Shown: positions 37,493-44,654 of the stretch, one piece after another
How positions within the stretch are numbered: position 1 is the stretch's first letter
Layout of the letters: the number at the start of each line of letters is the position of its first letter
The notes under the pieces: model-generated
What the model was told of the DNA's origin: nothing
Seen by the model: only the letters and a program-made list of their open reading frames with translations
Database searches by the model: none
DNA from: PFJX01 sp044227325
GTDB taxonomy: Bacteria; Pseudomonadota; Gammaproteobacteria; Burkholderiales; Thiobacillaceae
NCBI GenBank assembly: GCA_044227325.1
Contig: JBGAFI010000019.1
Span: 13,495 to 77,494, forward strand
Length of the DNA: 64,000 bases
Reading direction: 5' to 3'
Made by a program: the position numbers and the translations under genes

Positions 37493-37720
37493 TTACTTCT
37501 TCTTGATGAAGAAGGTGTACTCGCTACCCGCCTCGGCGGAGGACAGAAGCTCGTTGCCGGTTTGCTTGGCGAACGCGGCGAAGTCCTTCACGGAACCCGG
37601 ATCGGTTGCGATGATCCGCAGCACTTGGCCGGAAGTCATCTCGTTGAGGGTTTTCTTTGTGCGCAGGATGGGCAGAGGGCAGTTCAGGCCTTTTGCATCC
37701 AGCTCTTTGTCGAAATTCAT
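37493..37720 (-). CDS. tusA: TusA family sulfur carrier protein
   Basis: A 75-residue sulfur carrier. The signature N-C-P-L-P-I-L places the persulfide-forming Cys at 14, and the rest has the TusA alpha/beta sandwich with an Asp-Pro-Gly stretch. It passes sulfane sulfur in the cytoplasm, here probably between the adjoining rhodanese and DsrE2. It lies 48 bases before the dsrE2-like gene, and a palindrome sits 19 bases upstream of its ATG. Confidence 0.93.
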   Translation of the reverse strand: MNFDKELDAKGLNCPLPILRTKKTLNEMTSGQVLRIIATDPGSVKDFAAFAKQTGNELLSSAEAGSEYTFFIKKK

Positions 37721-37738
37721 GGTCGCTCCTTCATAAAA

Positions 37739-37752
37739 TTAGCAAGTGCTAA
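37739..37752 (-). promoter_or_regulatory. palindromic operator before tusA
   Basis: TTAGCAAGTGCTAA is a perfect inverted repeat (6-base arms, 2-base centre) 19 bases upstream of the tusA start. A closely matching palindrome lies at the same distance before the rhodanese gene. Form and spacing fit a dimeric winged-helix repressor of the ArsR type, several of which control sulfur genes. The regulator itself is not in the window. Confidence 0.65.
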
Positions 37753-37817
37753 ATAGCCGACGTAATTTACCCGCGTTACTTTGAGATTGCAACGCACGGC
37801 ATTGCTGGGGATTTGAT

Positions 37818-38144
37818 TCAGGACAAGGCGGAAAGCGGCTTGCCGGAGCGCGCCCAAGCCATGATGCCACCGGCGAGGTTGTGCATGTTTTCAAAGCCCT
37901 TGCCCGCCATGAACGCGCACGCCTGGGCGGAACGCGCACCGGAATTGCAATAGATCACCACGGGCTTGTCCTGGGGAATTTCGCTGGCGCGCAGAGGCAA
38001 CAGGTGAAGGGGAATATGGATCGCGCCGTCGATCACCCCACGGGAGACCTCGCCTTCCGTGCGGACATCGATGAGATGTATCTGCTCTTTCTTGGCGTCG
38101 AGCGTATCCACGTCGAGTTCCTTGATGTTGTACATGCCGAACAT
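37818..38144 (-). CDS. single-domain rhodanese sulfurtransferase
   Basis: A 108-residue rhodanese. The active-site loop is C-N-S-G-A-R-S with Cys66, and D-V-R-T-E-G-E and the G-G-I-M-A-W segment complete the fold. In sulfur oxidisers such a protein loads TusA with sulfane sulfur. It is cytoplasmic (no signal peptide) and the first gene of the cluster, with an operator-like palindrome just upstream. Confidence 0.93.
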   Translation of the reverse strand: MFGMYNIKELDVDTLDAKKEQIHLIDVRTEGEVSRGVIDGAIHIPLHLLPLRASEIPQDKPVVIYCNSGARSAQACAFMAGKGFENMHNLAGGIMAWARSGKPLSALS

Positions 38145-38164
38145 GTCCAGTCCTCTCGATATAT

Positions 38165-38180
38165 ATTAGAACTTGCTAAT
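38165..38180 (-). promoter_or_regulatory. palindromic operator before the rhodanese gene
   Basis: ATTAGAACTTGCTAAT is an inverted repeat (ATTAG / CTAAT) centred 28 bases upstream of the rhodanese ATG. It matches the tusA palindrome at 13 of the 14 core positions when read in the better orientation of its half-sites, apart from the centre. It sits in an A/T-rich patch that could overlap the promoter. Confidence 0.65.
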
Positions 38181-38302
38181 TTATCCTGTTTCCCTTTATT
38201 TTTCAAGTAGGTTACAAGCACGCGGAGTAGGGGATTGAGGCTCAAGCCCGGTCCGGATTCCAGCAAATCCATTCCCATCTATGGGGAAAAGGATGAGGAA
38301 TG

Positions 38303-38308
38303 TATAAT
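38303..38308 (+). promoter_or_regulatory. -10 element of the tRNA-Thr gene
   Basis: TATAAT lies 16 bases before the tRNA 5' end, correctly placed for transcription starting a few bases upstream of the tRNA. It is followed by a GC-rich discriminator as in stringently controlled stable RNA promoters. The -35 region is weak. Confidence 0.6.
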
Positions 38309-38323
38309 CCGCGCCCCACAAGC

Positions 38324-38399
<76 letters not shown>

Positions 38400-38429
38400 G
38401 TTTCCAAAGCCACTCATACCAGGATCTCT

Positions 38430-39398
38430 GTGACCCAACCCCTGTTTCAAGCGCTTCTTGTCGACGACATGGCAGAGGTGGACCGGGTCATCCGCGCGCG
38501 CCTGCATTCAGAAGTGGCGCTCGTTCGCCAAGTCTCCGAATACATCATCCATAGCGGCGGCAAGCGCTTGCGCCCCGCTCTCGTGGTGTTATCCGCGAAA
38601 GCGCTGGGTTATCAGGGCGGCGATCACCATGAGATGGCCGCCGTGGTGGAGTTCATCCATACCGCCACCTTGCTGCATGACGATGTGGTCGACAGTTCCG
38701 ATATGCGCCGGGGCCGGGACACCGCCAACGCCCTGTTCGGCAATGCCGCGAGTGTGCTGGTCGGCGATTTCCTCTATTCCCGAGCCTTTCAGATGATGGT
38801 CGGTGTGCACAGCATGCGCGTCATGGAAGTGCTCTCGGAAGCGACCAACGTCATCGCCGAGGGTGAAGTCCTGCAGCTCATGAACTGCAACGACCCGGAT
38901 ATCGACGAATCCGACTATCTCCAGGTCATCCGTTACAAGACGGCGAAACTGTTCGAGGCGGCCGGCCGGCTGGGCGCCATCGTCAAAGGTTCGCCCCCGG
39001 AGATCGAGGATGCGCTGGGCAATTTCGGCATGCATCTGGGCACCGCGTTCCAGATCATCGACGACGTGCTCGACTACTCCGGCGACAGCGAGGTCATCGG
39101 CAAGAACGTCGGCGACGATCTGGCCGAGGGCAAACCCACCCTCCCCCTCCTGTTCGCCATGAAACACGGCACACCCGGGGAATCCGCCCTGATCCGGTCA
39201 GCGATACTCGAAGGGGATGCGAGCCATTTCCAGCGGATTCTCGCCATCGTGCAGGGCTCCGGCGCCCTGGATCATGCCCGCCGTCAGGCCGAGGCCGAGG
39301 CGGAACTGGCGCGTCGATCTCTTGATGTGTTGCCGGATAGTCAATACAAGACGGCTTTGCTAGAATTGTCGTCTTTCGCGGTAGCCCGCGAATACTGA
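38430..39398 (+). CDS. ispB: polyprenyl (octaprenyl) diphosphate synthase
   Basis: A 322-residue trans-prenyl transferase making the ubiquinone side chain. The two aspartate-rich motifs are L-L-H-D-D-V-V-D near residue 82 and I-I-D-D-V-L-D near 210, with G-G-K-R-L-R-P near 43. It starts with GTG at 38430 with AGGA upstream. It lies between two tRNA genes, an arrangement seen in several Betaproteobacteria. Confidence 0.95.
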   Translation: MTQPLFQALLVDDMAEVDRVIRARLHSEVALVRQVSEYIIHSGGKRLRPALVVLSAKALGYQGGDHHEMAAVVEFIHTATLLHDDVVDSSDMRRGRDTANALFGNAASVLVGDFLYSRAFQMMVGVHSMRVMEVLSEATNVIAEGEVLQLMNCNDPDIDESDYLQVIRYKTAKLFEAAGRLGAIVKGSPPEIEDALGNFGMHLGTAFQIIDDVLDYSGDSEVIGKNVGDDLAEGKPTLPLLFAMKHGTPGESALIRSAILEGDASHFQRILAIVQGSGALDHARRQAEAEAELARRSLDVLPDSQYKTALLELSSFAVAREY

Positions 39399-39433
39399 TC
39401 GCGCGGAGTTCTCTCCGCGCATCGGACACCTGT

Positions 39434-39512
<79 letters not shown>

Positions 39513-39524
39513 TTTCCCTCCCCT

Positions 39525-40082
39525 TTATTGCCTGATCCCCTCCACCTCGATGGCCAGTCTCACCTCGTCGCCGATGAGGGGAATACCGTAGTCCATGCCG
39601 AAATCCGAGCGCTTGATCACGGCATGTACATCCGCGCCGCACAAGGGGCGCAGGGTCAGGAACTGGCGCGTGCAGGCATAGTCGCGAATATCCAGTTGCA
39701 CCGGCATGCTCACGCCGAGCATGGAAAGATTTCCTGTCGCTCGCACGGGTTTGCCGTCCTTGAATTCCAGATTGGACGCGTTGAAACGGATCTCGGGAAA
39801 CTGGCCCGCGTTGAAGAAATTCGACCCCAGAAGCTTCTGGTTGAGGCCTTCGTGGCCGGTATCCACGGATGTCGGATCGACGACGACCTCGATCGAACTG
39901 CCCTGCCCCTCCGGGTCCAGCACGACCCGCCCCTGGCTGCGGTTGAACTTGCCGCGCATGACCGAAACGCCCTGATGGCGGATTTCGAAACTGGGGAAGG
40001 TGTGTCCCGGATCCAGAATGAAACTCTCGGTGGACCAGGCCGGCAGGCTGGCGAACAAGAGCAGGCAGGCGATGCGTCGCAT
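39525..40082 (-). CDS. YceI family periplasmic lipocalin-like protein (copy 2)
   Basis: A 185-residue exported protein (signal peptide 1-18, ending A-W-S) with the YceI beta-barrel. S-F-I-L-D-P-G-H-T at the mature N-terminus, S-V-D-T-G-H near residue 93 and K-R-S-D-F-G-M near 160 are family landmarks. YceI proteins bind isoprenoid-type lipids such as quinones. It carries two Cys (in Y-A-C-T-R and P-L-C-G) that could form a disulfide. It is 12 bases after the other yceI and last in the b561 operon. Confidence 0.92.
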   Translation of the reverse strand: MRRIACLLLFASLPAWSTESFILDPGHTFPSFEIRHQGVSVMRGKFNRSQGRVVLDPEGQGSSIEVVVDPTSVDTGHEGLNQKLLGSNFFNAGQFPEIRFNASNLEFKDGKPVRATGNLSMLGVSMPVQLDIRDYACTRQFLTLRPLCGADVHAVIKRSDFGMDYGIPLIGDEVRLAIEVEGIRQ

Positions 40083-40094
40083 ATTCGCGGCCTC

Positions 40095-40643
40095 TCAAGG
40101 CAGCAGGAGAAGCTTGAAGCGGCCTTCGATGTCGTTGGCCACCACGGAGGGATCGGACCATTCCCCGCCGCCGATATCGTAATCCGAGCGTTTCAGGGCA
40201 AAACGACCGGAAGCGAGCCAGCCACCGTCGCGTTGCGGCATCAGCAGCAGCGGCAGGGTCAGTGACTGGGTGTGCCCCTTGACCGTCATGTCGCCGATCA
40301 GCGTATAGCGCCCCGGGCCGTCCCTGCGGATGCTTTTGGAAACAAACTGGGCTTTCGGATAGCGCGCCGCGTCGAGCCAGGCCGGACGCTTGACCTCGCC
40401 GTTGCCGTCCTCGGAGCCCGTGTCGATGCTCGCCACGTCCACGTCGACCCGGAACCGGCCTTGTTCCGGCTTGGACGCATCGAAGGCCGCCGAAACACCG
40501 AATTTTCCGAACCCACCTTCCACAGGCACATTCATCTGCTTGATGGTGAAGCGGATCTCGCTGCGTCCGTAATCCACCTTCCAGTCCTGAGCCCAGACCG
40601 GAAACGCGAGCAATGCCAGAAAACCGCACCAGAGCAATTTCAT
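40095..40643 (-). CDS. YceI family periplasmic lipocalin-like protein (copy 1)
   Basis: A 182-residue exported protein (signal 1-18, cleavage after V-W-A) with the YceI fold: S-E-I-R-F-T-I-K-Q near 30, S-I-D-T-G-S near 93 and K-R-S-D-Y-D-I near 155. Its start overlaps the cytochrome b561 stop (ATGA). It is only moderately similar to the following copy, so the duplication is old. Confidence 0.92.
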   Translation of the reverse strand: MKLLWCGFLALLAFPVWAQDWKVDYGRSEIRFTIKQMNVPVEGGFGKFGVSAAFDASKPEQGRFRVDVDVASIDTGSEDGNGEVKRPAWLDAARYPKAQFVSKSIRRDGPGRYTLIGDMTVKGHTQSLTLPLLLMPQRDGGWLASGRFALKRSDYDIGGGEWSDPSVVANDIEGRFKLLLLP

Positions 40644-41179
40644 GATTTCGTCCTCAGCCAGGGCACCATGCGGGCCAGCACGCCATCGCGCCGGACATGG
40701 TGATGATAGAGCCCCGCGGCCGCATGCAGCACGACCAGGGTCACGAGAAGATTGACGGACACCTCGTGAAGTTCCTTGAGCACCTCGGCCAGGGCCTTGT
40801 CCTTGCCGATCAGATCGGGCATGGGCAGGACGCCGAACCAGACCACGGAAAACCCCGACGCGGAACTGTGCAGCCAGCCGAGCACCGGCGCGACGATGAG
40901 CAGCAGATAAAGCAGACCGTGGACAATGGCGGACACCCGTATCTCGAAGCGGGTCAGCCCCCGGCGATGGTCCATTTTGTCGGCCAGGCGAAAGCCGAGC
41001 CGCAAGGGCACCAGGAACAACACCAGCAGCCCTACCCACTTGTGCCAGGCGTAGAGCTGCAACTTCAAGGGGGACAGCTTCATGTCGTCCAGGATGGTGC
41101 CCATCACATACGCGGCGACGATCAAGACCAGGGTCAGCCAATGCAGGCCGATCAAGGGCCAGCCGTAACGTTCTCGCAT
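40640..41179 (-). CDS. cytochrome b561 family protein
   Basis: A 179-residue inner-membrane dihaem cytochrome with four helices. Probable haem ligands are His in G-L-H-W, W-H-K-W, V-H-G-L and V-L-H-A. It would pass electrons between quinol and a periplasmic or membrane acceptor. The yceJ-yceI pairing (b561 plus YceI) is conserved across Proteobacteria, suggesting YceI delivers or binds a quinone or related lipid for it. Confidence 0.93.
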   Translation of the reverse strand: MRERYGWPLIGLHWLTLVLIVAAYVMGTILDDMKLSPLKLQLYAWHKWVGLLVLFLVPLRLGFRLADKMDHRRGLTRFEIRVSAIVHGLLYLLLIVAPVLGWLHSSASGFSVVWFGVLPMPDLIGKDKALAEVLKELHEVSVNLLVTLVVLHAAAGLYHHHVRRDGVLARMVPWLRTKS

Positions 41180-41198
41180 GATTTCCCCTGTCCTCGTT

Positions 41199-41666
41199 TC
41201 AAAACCAGCGCCGCACGCGGGCGCGGTATTGCCGGTATTCGTCGCCGAATTTCGCCTCCAGGTGCGCCTCCTCGTGGGCGATCACCGCGAAGCGCATCAC
41301 CGTCCAGACCAGCGGTGCGAACAGCAAAGGCCACGCGCTGCCCAACAACAGCGTCACACCAAGATAGACGAACCAGTCCGACACATAGATGGGATTGCGC
41401 GACCACGCGAAAGGTCCGTGGGTCACCAGATTCGACGCGGCCTTGTAAGGATTGACCGTGGTGCGCTGCTGCCAGATGGCCACGAGCGCCCAGGCGAAAC
41501 CGGCGAGGCCGAGGCCGATCAGCGCCCACGCAACGAAGCGGCCGGGAGCGCCCGATGGGAAAGCCAGCGGCCAGCGCGGCTCAAGCCACCAGGCCGCGCC
41601 CAGGGCCAGCGCGTAAACCAGGGGCGGCGGCACCAGGGTGCGCGGACGCTGCGCCAAATCGCGCAT
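41199..41666 (-). CDS. ICMT/PEMT-family membrane methyltransferase-like protein
   Basis: A 155-residue membrane protein with about four helices. The C-terminal signature H-G-P-F-A-W-S-R-N-P-I-Y followed by H-E-E-A-H-L-E-A-K-F-G-D-E-Y is that of isoprenylcysteine carboxyl methyltransferase/phospholipid methyltransferase-like proteins. The bacterial substrate is unknown. The start at 41666 lies 2 bases after the folE stop; a longer frame reading back through folE is a shadow. Confidence 0.82.
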   Translation of the reverse strand: MRDLAQRPRTLVPPPLVYALALGAAWWLEPRWPLAFPSGAPGRFVAWALIGLGLAGFAWALVAIWQQRTTVNPYKAASNLVTHGPFAWSRNPIYVSDWFVYLGVTLLLGSAWPLLFAPLVWTVMRFAVIAHEEAHLEAKFGDEYRQYRARVRRWF

Positions 41667-41668
41667 GC

Positions 41669-42307
41669 TCAGGCCAAGGGGGAAGTGATGGCGCGCAGGA
41701 ACTCGTTGCGCCACTGGGCATCCTGCTGGAAGCAGCCGGAGAAGGCCTGGGTCACCACGCGCTCGTCGCCGCGCCGGTCCTCGCCCAGCAACAGGCAAAG
41801 CTGCTCGGCCTCGATGACGCAGGCCGCGCCCTTGGCCTTGCCGTGGGTGATCAAGGCCTCGACGATGTCCCGGGTCATCCACTCCTGGTAGGTGAAGCGG
41901 TGGCCGATGGCGTCCACCAGCCGGGCGATGCGGCCGAAGCCGTGCAGGCGTCCGCCCGGCACGTAGGCCACGTGGGCCACGCCCCGGAACGGCACCAGAT
42001 GGTGGGGACAAACACCGTGCACGGCGATGCCGCGCACCACCACCATGTCCTCGCGCGGATCGGCAAACCCCTCCCCCAGCGCCTCGCCCGGGTCCATCTC
42101 GTAGCCGCCCAACAGGCGCTTTTCCCAGAGGTCGCGCACGCGCCGAGCGGTCTTGCCGGTATGCACCGAATCCGGCGCCACACCGCAGGCCAGCAACAGG
42201 TCCGTCACCGCCCGCTCGAAGGCTTCCGGGTTGAAACGACCGATGCGGGGAATGCCCAGGGCACCGGGTTCGAAGGCTTGGCAATCGTGGTCGCTGCAGT
42301 CGCTCAT
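41669..42307 (-). CDS. folE: GTP cyclohydrolase I
   Basis: A 212-residue type I GTP cyclohydrolase for the folate/pterin pathway. The zinc ligands are in H-G-V-C-P-H-H-L-V-P-F (Cys, His) and E-Q-L-C-L-L-L (Cys), and G-L-S-K-type residues are replaced by G-F-G-R-I-A-R. The usual E-A-x-H-x-C pattern reads E-A-E-Q-L-C, a His to Gln change. The start overlaps the DUF2238 stop (ATGA). It is in an operon of membrane proteins, not of folate genes, so it may be a second, specialised copy. Confidence 0.88.
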   Translation of the reverse strand: MSDCSDHDCQAFEPGALGIPRIGRFNPEAFERAVTDLLLACGVAPDSVHTGKTARRVRDLWEKRLLGGYEMDPGEALGEGFADPREDMVVVRGIAVHGVCPHHLVPFRGVAHVAYVPGGRLHGFGRIARLVDAIGHRFTYQEWMTRDIVEALITHGKAKGAACVIEAEQLCLLLGEDRRGDERVVTQAFSGCFQQDAQWRNEFLRAITSPLA

Positions 42308-42936
42308 GGTCGTCCTTGAAGGCGGGCCAGTTGCCGGTCGTGCCAGCGGCCCAGCAGAAGTTGCGAGGATAGCGCGCCCAGCAGGGCCAGGAACATGTCC
42401 CACTGGGTATCCCAGACATCCCCCTGGGTGGCGAGGAAGGCCACCGCCTCGTCGCCGGAGGCGACCGCCACCCACCACTCGATGAGTTCGTAGCTCGCGG
42501 ATATCGCCAGACAGACGCAGGTCACCAGGAAGAAAAGCCACTTCCCGGCAACCAACGGCGAGCGGCGCAGCAGGATTTCCCGGGCGACGATGGCTGGAAT
42601 GAAGCCCTGGGCCACGTGGCCCACCCGGTCATAGTGGTTGCGGGACAGCTCGAAAGCGTCGCGAATCCAGTTGAACAGGGGCATCTCGGCGTAGGTGTAA
42701 TGCCCGCCCACCATCAGGATCACGCCATGCAGGGCGAGCAGACCGTAGGCCAGGGGCGTGAGGGGAAAGCGCCCGTGACTCAGCAACAGGATCGGCAGAC
42801 CGATGAGCACCGGCGCCACTTCCAGGAACCAGGTAAAACGGTCGCGGGGGTCGACGCCGGACCAGAGCAGCACGGCGAGAACCAGCAACAGCCAGGGCAA
42901 GGGGGAGGAACGCACGGACACTCCGGAGATCGGCAT
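42304..42936 (-). CDS. DUF2238 (YjdF-like) membrane protein
   Basis: A 210-residue inner-membrane protein with six predicted helices. Landmarks are W-I-R-D-A-F-E-L-S-R-N-H-Y-D-R-V-G-H near residue 90, Y-E-L-I-E-W-W, and G-D-V-W-D-T-Q-W-D-M near 170, matching the DUF2238 family. Function unknown. It is the first gene of the run DUF2238-folE-ICMT-b561-yceI-yceI. Confidence 0.88.
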   Translation of the reverse strand: MPISGVSVRSSPLPWLLLVLAVLLWSGVDPRDRFTWFLEVAPVLIGLPILLLSHGRFPLTPLAYGLLALHGVILMVGGHYTYAEMPLFNWIRDAFELSRNHYDRVGHVAQGFIPAIVAREILLRRSPLVAGKWLFFLVTCVCLAISASYELIEWWVAVASGDEAVAFLATQGDVWDTQWDMFLALLGALSSQLLLGRWHDRQLARLQGRP

Positions 42937-43086
42937 GGCGCGAGTATAGGGCCGGCGGGATGCACTTCCGGACCCGCGGCCAAAGAGAAAAGTTCAAACC
43001 GGCGCCAGGATTTCGTTAGGGATTTGTTAAGCCCGCCGACGCGGAGAAAAGACAAACTGGCAGCATCCTTTTTCCCGAAGTCACCC

Positions 43087-43560
43087 ATGCAAACCCTTGT
43101 TTCCCGCGCCCTCCTCCTGCTCGACGAGATCGGCGCCTGGCTGCCCCAGCTAGGCCTGCGCCTGCTGCTGGCCTACGAGTTCTGGCAATCCGGCCTCGAG
43201 AAATTGCACGGCGAGAACTGGTTCGAGGACATCCAGGACCAGTTTCCCTTCCCGCTCCATCTCGTGCCGCCGGACGTCAGCTGGCACCTGGCCACCGGCT
43301 TCGAACTGGCGGGCCCCGTCGCCCTGCTACTGGGTCTGGGCACGCGCTTCTTCAGCGCCTCCCTGATCGTTCTCACCCTCGTGGCCTGGGCCAGCGTCCA
43401 TGCCGGCAACGGCTACAACGTCTGCGACAACGGCTACAAGCTGCCCCTCATGTACGCGGTCATGTTCCTGGTGCCTCTGTTTTCCGGTCCGGGCCGCTTG
43501 AGCCTGGACCATCTCATCCGCAGCCGCCGGGCTTCCGTCTCCCCCGCCATGGCCCGCTGA
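43087..43560 (+). CDS. DoxX family membrane protein
   Basis: A 157-residue protein with four helices. L-L-L-A-Y-E-F-W-Q-S-G-L-E-K-L near residue 25, the long periplasmic loop with W-F-E-D-I-Q and the C-terminal helix match DoxX/DoxD-like proteins. The G-Y-N-V-C-D-N-G-Y-K loop is unusual and polar. Some members take part in thiosulfate:quinone oxidoreduction, but most have redox-stress or unknown roles. Promoters for it and the divergent DUF2238 gene share the 150-base gap before it. Confidence 0.88.
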   Translation: MQTLVSRALLLLDEIGAWLPQLGLRLLLAYEFWQSGLEKLHGENWFEDIQDQFPFPLHLVPPDVSWHLATGFELAGPVALLLGLGTRFFSASLIVLTLVAWASVHAGNGYNVCDNGYKLPLMYAVMFLVPLFSGPGRLSLDHLIRSRRASVSPAMAR

Positions 43561-43694
43561 ACCCGGCGGAGTCCACCCCGCGTTCGGCCGGCCCCTGGGC
43601 GCGCGCCAGGCGAACATGCCGCCTATGGGCTTTCCGCGCGGCTTCGGTGCTAACATCCCGGGCTCACATGACATGTTTTCGGGGGAAAAGCATC

Positions 43695-44645
43695 GTGTCA
43701 GCCCGACATCCCATCGTCGCCGTCACCGGCATGGCCGGAGCGGGCCTGTCCACCGTGCGGCACGCCTTCAAGGACATCTTCAAGCGCCAGGGCATCAAGC
43801 CTGCCATCGTCCACGGCGACACCTTCCGCCGCTTCACCGACCGCCAGTTCGCCGCCCTGCTCGAGGAAGCCCGGGGCAGCGGCCGGCGCATCTCCTGGTT
43901 CGGCCCGGAATGCAACCTGTTCCCGGAACTGGAAACCTTCTTCAAGACCTACGGCGAAACCGGCGCCGGCGTGCTGCGCGAATACGCCCACAACGAGACG
44001 CGCGGCAGCGCGCTGGGCGTGCAGGCGGGCGAGTTCACGCCCTGGCAACCCATGGCGACCGGCAGCGACATCCTGTTCTACGAGGGCCAGCACGGCGGCC
44101 TGGTGTCGGACACCTGGACCCGGCGCAAGGTGGACTCGCGCCACTTCCCGCCCGAGATCGACCGCCGCGTCGGCCAGAAGGGCATCGACGTGGCCCAGTA
44201 CGTGGATCTGCTCATCGGCGTGGTGCCCGCCATCAACCTGGAATGGATCCAGAAGATCCATCGGGACATCGCCCACCGCTATTGCAGCTTCGAGGAATCG
44301 GTGGAAACCATCCTGCGCCGCATGGACGACTACATCCATTACATCGTGCCCCAGTTCGGCCTCACCGACATCAACATCCAGCGCATGCCCCTGGTGGACA
44401 CCTCCAACCCCTTCGTCGCCCGGGACGTGCCCACGCCCACCGAATCCGTGCTGGTGATCCATTTCCGCGACCGGCGCCGCCACGACTTCGCCGATCTGAT
44501 GCGGCGCATTCCGGATTCCTACATGTCCCGACCCACCACCATGGTGGTGCCCGGCGGCGAGCTGAAGCTGGCCCTGGAAGTGATCTGCACGCCCCTGCTC
44601 CAGGAAATGATGGAAAAACGGGCGGAGACGCTGGCGGAAGCCTGA
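43695..44645 (+). CDS. phosphoribulokinase-family protein with altered substrate residues
   Basis: A 316-residue class I (bacterial-type) phosphoribulokinase homologue. P-loop G-M-A-G-A-G-L-S-T-V (12-21), Arg31, Asp42, the E-G-Q-H-G segment, and N-L-E-W-I-Q-K-I-H-R-D are conserved. At the ribulose-5-phosphate site, positions 45 and 49 (His and Arg in R. sphaeroides PRK and E. coli PrkB) are Arg and Asp. There is also an insertion of about 20 residues before the Q-Y-V-D-L-L-I-G strand. Start: GTG at 43695 after a GGGGGA box, matching the family N-terminus. There are no cbb genes nearby. It may be a PrkB-like enzyme with another substrate; catalysis of Ru5P phosphorylation is doubtful. Confidence 0.85.
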   Translation: MSARHPIVAVTGMAGAGLSTVRHAFKDIFKRQGIKPAIVHGDTFRRFTDRQFAALLEEARGSGRRISWFGPECNLFPELETFFKTYGETGAGVLREYAHNETRGSALGVQAGEFTPWQPMATGSDILFYEGQHGGLVSDTWTRRKVDSRHFPPEIDRRVGQKGIDVAQYVDLLIGVVPAINLEWIQKIHRDIAHRYCSFEESVETILRRMDDYIHYIVPQFGLTDINIQRMPLVDTSNPFVARDVPTPTESVLVIHFRDRRRHDFADLMRRIPDSYMSRPTTMVVPGGELKLALEVICTPLLQEMMEKRAETLAEA

Positions 44646-44654
44646 CCGCCCCCT

